DNA of 21,871 bases, from positions 1 through 21,871 of the IMG/VR virus record IMGVR_UViG_3300032116_001468. The stretch is one strand, 5' to 3'. Positions 20,452-21,871 of this stretch are shown in pieces. The DNA is from a virus. Both the position numbers and the translations under genes were made by a program. Under the pieces are notes generated by a model, which did not search any database, had not been told where the DNA came from, and saw only the letters and a program-made list of their open reading frames with translations. How positions within the stretch are numbered: position 1 is the first letter of the stretch; every line of letters begins with the position of its first letter.

Positions 20452-20486
20452 GGGGGTCAGCACAAAATAGGACAAAACGGACCCCC
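20452..20486. repeat. GC-rich inverted repeat
   Basis: GGGGGTC (20452-20458) and GACCCCC (20480-20486), 21-base spacer, next to a G-rich run. The spacer includes AGGACAAAACGGAC, a degenerate relative of the TCGGACA site. Confidence 0.4.
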
Positions 20487-20556
20487 GTATGTTTAATCCG
20501 CGCTTGTTATATGTTATGTACCCCAAATAAATATATTTCCTAAAGTGTAATCAGCT

Positions 20557-20572
20557 AGTCCGTAATGTCCGA
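20557..20572. promoter_or_regulatory. right operator (AGTCCG and TGTCCGA)
   Basis: AGTCCG at 20557-20562 and TGTCCGA at 20566-20572, nearly the same paired spacing as at 20291-20306 but inverted, and also preceded by AGCT. It abuts the rightward -35 box. Confidence 0.55.
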
Positions 20573-20573
20573 T

Positions 20574-20601
20574 TTGATATACTTTATTTGTGAGTTATAC
20601 C
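20574..20601 (+). promoter_or_regulatory. rightward promoter
   Basis: TTGATA (20574-20579), 16 bases, TATACC (20596-20601). The -35 box is identical to that of the leftward promoter and lies one base from a TGTCCGA site. Confidence 0.4.
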
Positions 20602-20671
20602 ACATTTATAAAGATTTTTTGTGTAAAAACGGGAAATCACCTATTTTTCTCGGCTTATATATAGTAGGGGA

Positions 20672-20697
20672 GTAAAACGGGGTGTGATGAGTTTTAC
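20672..20697. repeat. hairpin GTAAAAC/GTTTTAC
   Basis: GTAAAAC (20672-20678) pairs with GTTTTAC (20691-20697) over a 12-base loop. First element of a hairpin-dense block. Confidence 0.5.
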
Positions 20698-20715
20698 GAC
20701 CAACATCGCTACGGC

Positions 20716-20754
20716 AAAGCCTCCGCGATGCCCCCTAAGGGCGAGCGAGGCTTT
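20716..20754. repeat. compound hairpin AAAGCCTC/GAGGCTTT
   Basis: AAAGCCTC (20716-20723) pairs with GAGGCTTT (20747-20754), enclosing GC/GC and GCCC/GGGC pairs around CCTAA. Strong enough to be a structured RNA or a recognition site for replication or packaging proteins; not followed by a T-run. Confidence 0.55.
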
Positions 20755-20880
20755 ACCCCTCACTTCGCTGTAGCTCGTTCGGGAGCGTAACGTTCTAGTG
20801 AAGCGAACCGAACAGCACACACACACTTCGCGGCAGGTGTAATAGATTGATCGCTCCACTATCAATTTTCCTCCCCACTA

Positions 20881-20889
20881 TGATATAGT
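20881..20889 (+). promoter_or_regulatory. extended -10 promoter for the terminase unit
   Basis: TGA-TATAGT is a TGn-extended -10 box. It lies 34 bases before the ATG at 20924, which has AAGGAG upstream. No good -35 box. Confidence 0.45.
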
Positions 20890-20902
20890 TTTTACGGCGC
20901 AC

Positions 20903-20911
20903 TTATCCACA
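20903..20911 (+). other. DnaA-box-like sequence
   Basis: TTATCCACA matches the classical DnaA box TTATnCACA exactly. Only one exact copy was noticed in the region, so an origin is not established. Confidence 0.3.
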
Positions 20912-20923
20912 AGGAGTTAAACA

Positions 20924-21382
20924 ATGGCAGTACCATTAGTACCAATAGCAATAACTATAGGTAGACTAGCAGCTACGCAACTTGGAAAGAAACAAGCTGC
21001 TAAGGTAGGAATTAAGACAGCCCAAAACGTGGCAAAGAATATTGGAACTAAAACACCTACAGGTAAGGGTGCTTACAAGTCAGTCAAGGCTCAAGGTCCT
21101 TCAATTGTAACTAGCAAAACTGGATCTAAAGTAGTTACCCCACAAACTGCCAAAATTACTTTTAAGAAAGCAGACCTTACTCCAGGCCAACTTAAATCTA
21201 TTAAGGCTGCTATAGAGGGTAAAAACTATAGAACAATTAAAGAAGCAGAGGTGGCAGCTATTAAAGCTGCAGCACCTATCATTGGTAAGGCAAAAGCAAA
21301 AGCAGCATTAGTAACAGGTGGCGCAGCAGCAGTAGCTTATAAAGCTGGACAGAAGAATCCTTCTAAGCCTAAGAAGAAATAA
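20924..21382 (+). CDS. basic Lys/Ala-rich protein upstream of terL
   Basis: A 152-residue protein with AAGGAG upstream. A hydrophobic N-terminus (VPLVPIAITIGRLAATQLG) leads into a Lys/Ala/Thr-rich body with histone-like basic repeats, a Gly/Ala stretch (ALVTGGAAAVAYKAG) and a Lys-rich end (KPKKK). No domain recognised. Its stop overlaps the terL start (TAATG). A DNA-binding role in packaging, small-terminase-like in place, or an internal virion protein is possible; the sequence does not decide. Confidence 0.7.
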   Translation: MAVPLVPIAITIGRLAATQLGKKQAAKVGIKTAQNVAKNIGTKTPTGKGAYKSVKAQGPSIVTSKTGSKVVTPQTAKITFKKADLTPGQLKSIKAAIEGKNYRTIKEAEVAAIKAAAPIIGKAKAKAALVTGGAAAVAYKAGQKNPSKPKKK

Positions 21383-21871
21383 TGGCTGAAAACTCCGCAG
21401 ACATAGCGAAGCGGATTATCCTGAATTGCGTGGCTGAGGCTTTTACTATAGAGCAGGCTTGTGCCTCCGCAGGTAAATCTATGAAGACCTACGAGTACTA
21501 TCGTAGAACTGATAAAGTCTTCGCTGACAAGATAGACAGAACTAGGCTAGGTCTTAAGGACAAGCAGTTCGCATCAGGGGATGCTCACGATCTATCCTTC
21601 GCAGATTTCAGGCAACGCTTCCTCCATAATAGAACCTTTCCCCACCAACAAAATTTAGTAGATGTCATAGAGGGCAATGAGCCTTCCTGGTTACATCCTT
21701 CAATGAAGTACGAAAAGGGTATTGGCAATAACCGTATCCTTATTAACATCCCACCAAACCACGCCAAGTCAATCACCATCACAGTTGATTATGTAACCTG
21801 GCAAGTTTGTCGCAACCCTAACTTTAGAATCCTAATAGTCTCCCAAACCCAGCGCTTAGCAGCAGACTTTC
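21382..21871 (+). CDS. terL: terminase large subunit, N-terminal part (partial)
   Basis: The open frame runs off the right edge after 163 codons. A helix-turn-helix-like N-terminus (AFTIEQACASAGKSMKTYEY) is followed by the ATPase domain: ILINIPPNHAKS is the Walker A strand and loop, and FRILIVSQTQRLAADF is the next strand. Terminase large subunits package DNA into proheads with an ATPase and a nuclease domain; the nuclease part lies beyond the window. Start overlaps the previous stop. Confidence 0.9.
   Translation, partial: MAENSADIAKRIILNCVAEAFTIEQACASAGKSMKTYEYYRRTDKVFADKIDRTRLGLKDKQFASGDAHDLSFADFRQRFLHNRTFPHQQNLVDVIEGNEPSWLHPSMKYEKGIGNNRILINIPPNHAKSITITVDYVTWQVCRNPNFRILIVSQTQRLAADF

Larger units (their letters stand above)
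20144..20923. other. 780-base non-coding control region
   Basis: No convincing gene on either strand. It separates the leftward operon from the rightward terminase unit. It holds TGTCCGA repeats, two facing-away TTGATA promoters, an AT-rich core, a G-rich stretch with a dyad, a hairpin-dense GC-rich block at 20672-20820, and an extended -10 promoter with a DnaA-box-like sequence. It may combine promoter control with a replication origin or packaging site. Confidence 0.65.

Noticed and set aside
20440-20457. G-quadruplex in the G-rich run
   Set aside because: Only three adjacent G-runs of three or more are present; a fourth is too far upstream.
20641-20865. 74-residue minus-strand frame in the control region
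   Set aside because: It runs through the hairpin-dense block, has an odd Arg/Ser/Cys composition and lacks a convincing ribosome binding site or coupling.

Overview
The window is a piece of a tailed double-stranded DNA phage (Caudoviricetes) that most likely infects an actinobacterium. The actinobacterial link rests on a WhiB-type 4Fe-4S regulator (residues C12, C38, C41, C47 and a GVWGG motif), an NrdH redoxin, and a small cytosine methylase of a kind common in actinophages. The DNA is moderately AT-rich, which would suit a low-GC freshwater actinobacterial host; that part is inference. No integrase, capsid or portal gene is visible, but the window starts inside one structural-region gene and ends inside the large terminase gene, so it covers only part of the genome.

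Layout. (1) 1-7056, plus strand: tail and host-recognition genes. Three consecutive fibre-like proteins share an anchor segment but have unrelated C-termini, and each is followed by a small partner gene. Two endonuclease VII-type HNH genes sit among them. (2) 7065-8196: lysis cassette with a holin-like membrane protein, nrdH, an M15-type peptidoglycan peptidase and a second holin-like protein, closed by a strong terminator. (3) 8260-8499, minus strand: a lone zinc-ribbon gene whose ribosome binding site lies in a hairpin. (4) 8673-15717, plus strand: a tightly overlapping replication and nucleotide module. It holds a proteasome/HslV-like Ntn hydrolase, a RecB/Cas4-like nuclease, WhiB, a RecA/DnaB-type ATPase, a Hjc-like nuclease, a primase split over two ORFs, a DUF1599/NMAD1 protein, a sigma-like factor, a beta-class DNA methyltransferase coupled to a small PD-(D/E)XK-like protein, and an FmdB-like zinc ribbon. 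(5) 15757-15831: two hairpin terminators where plus- and minus-strand transcription converge.

(6) 20143 down to 15860, minus strand: a leftward, probably early, operon. It begins with a 58-aa protein and a shortened ArdA-like antirestriction protein. It then passes through a chain of very small genes overlapping by 1-11 bases, six of which encode 24-56-residue proteins with CxxC-type zinc motifs, including one with classical C2H2 finger spacing. It ends with a lytic transglycosylase-like protein and a C5-cytosine methyltransferase. (7) 20144-20923: a 780-base non-coding control region with repeated TGTCCGA half-sites beside two divergent TTGATA promoters, several hairpins, a DnaA-box-like sequence and an extended -10 promoter for the rightward unit. 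(8) 20924-21871: a basic Lys/Ala-rich protein and the start of terL.

The most unusual elements are the zinc-microprotein operon, the TGTCCGA-bounded divergent control region, the proteasome-like peptidase, the HNH gene that begins with the same seven-residue pattern as the gene it precedes, and the fibre/partner cassettes. Functions are read from visible motifs only; no database search was run.
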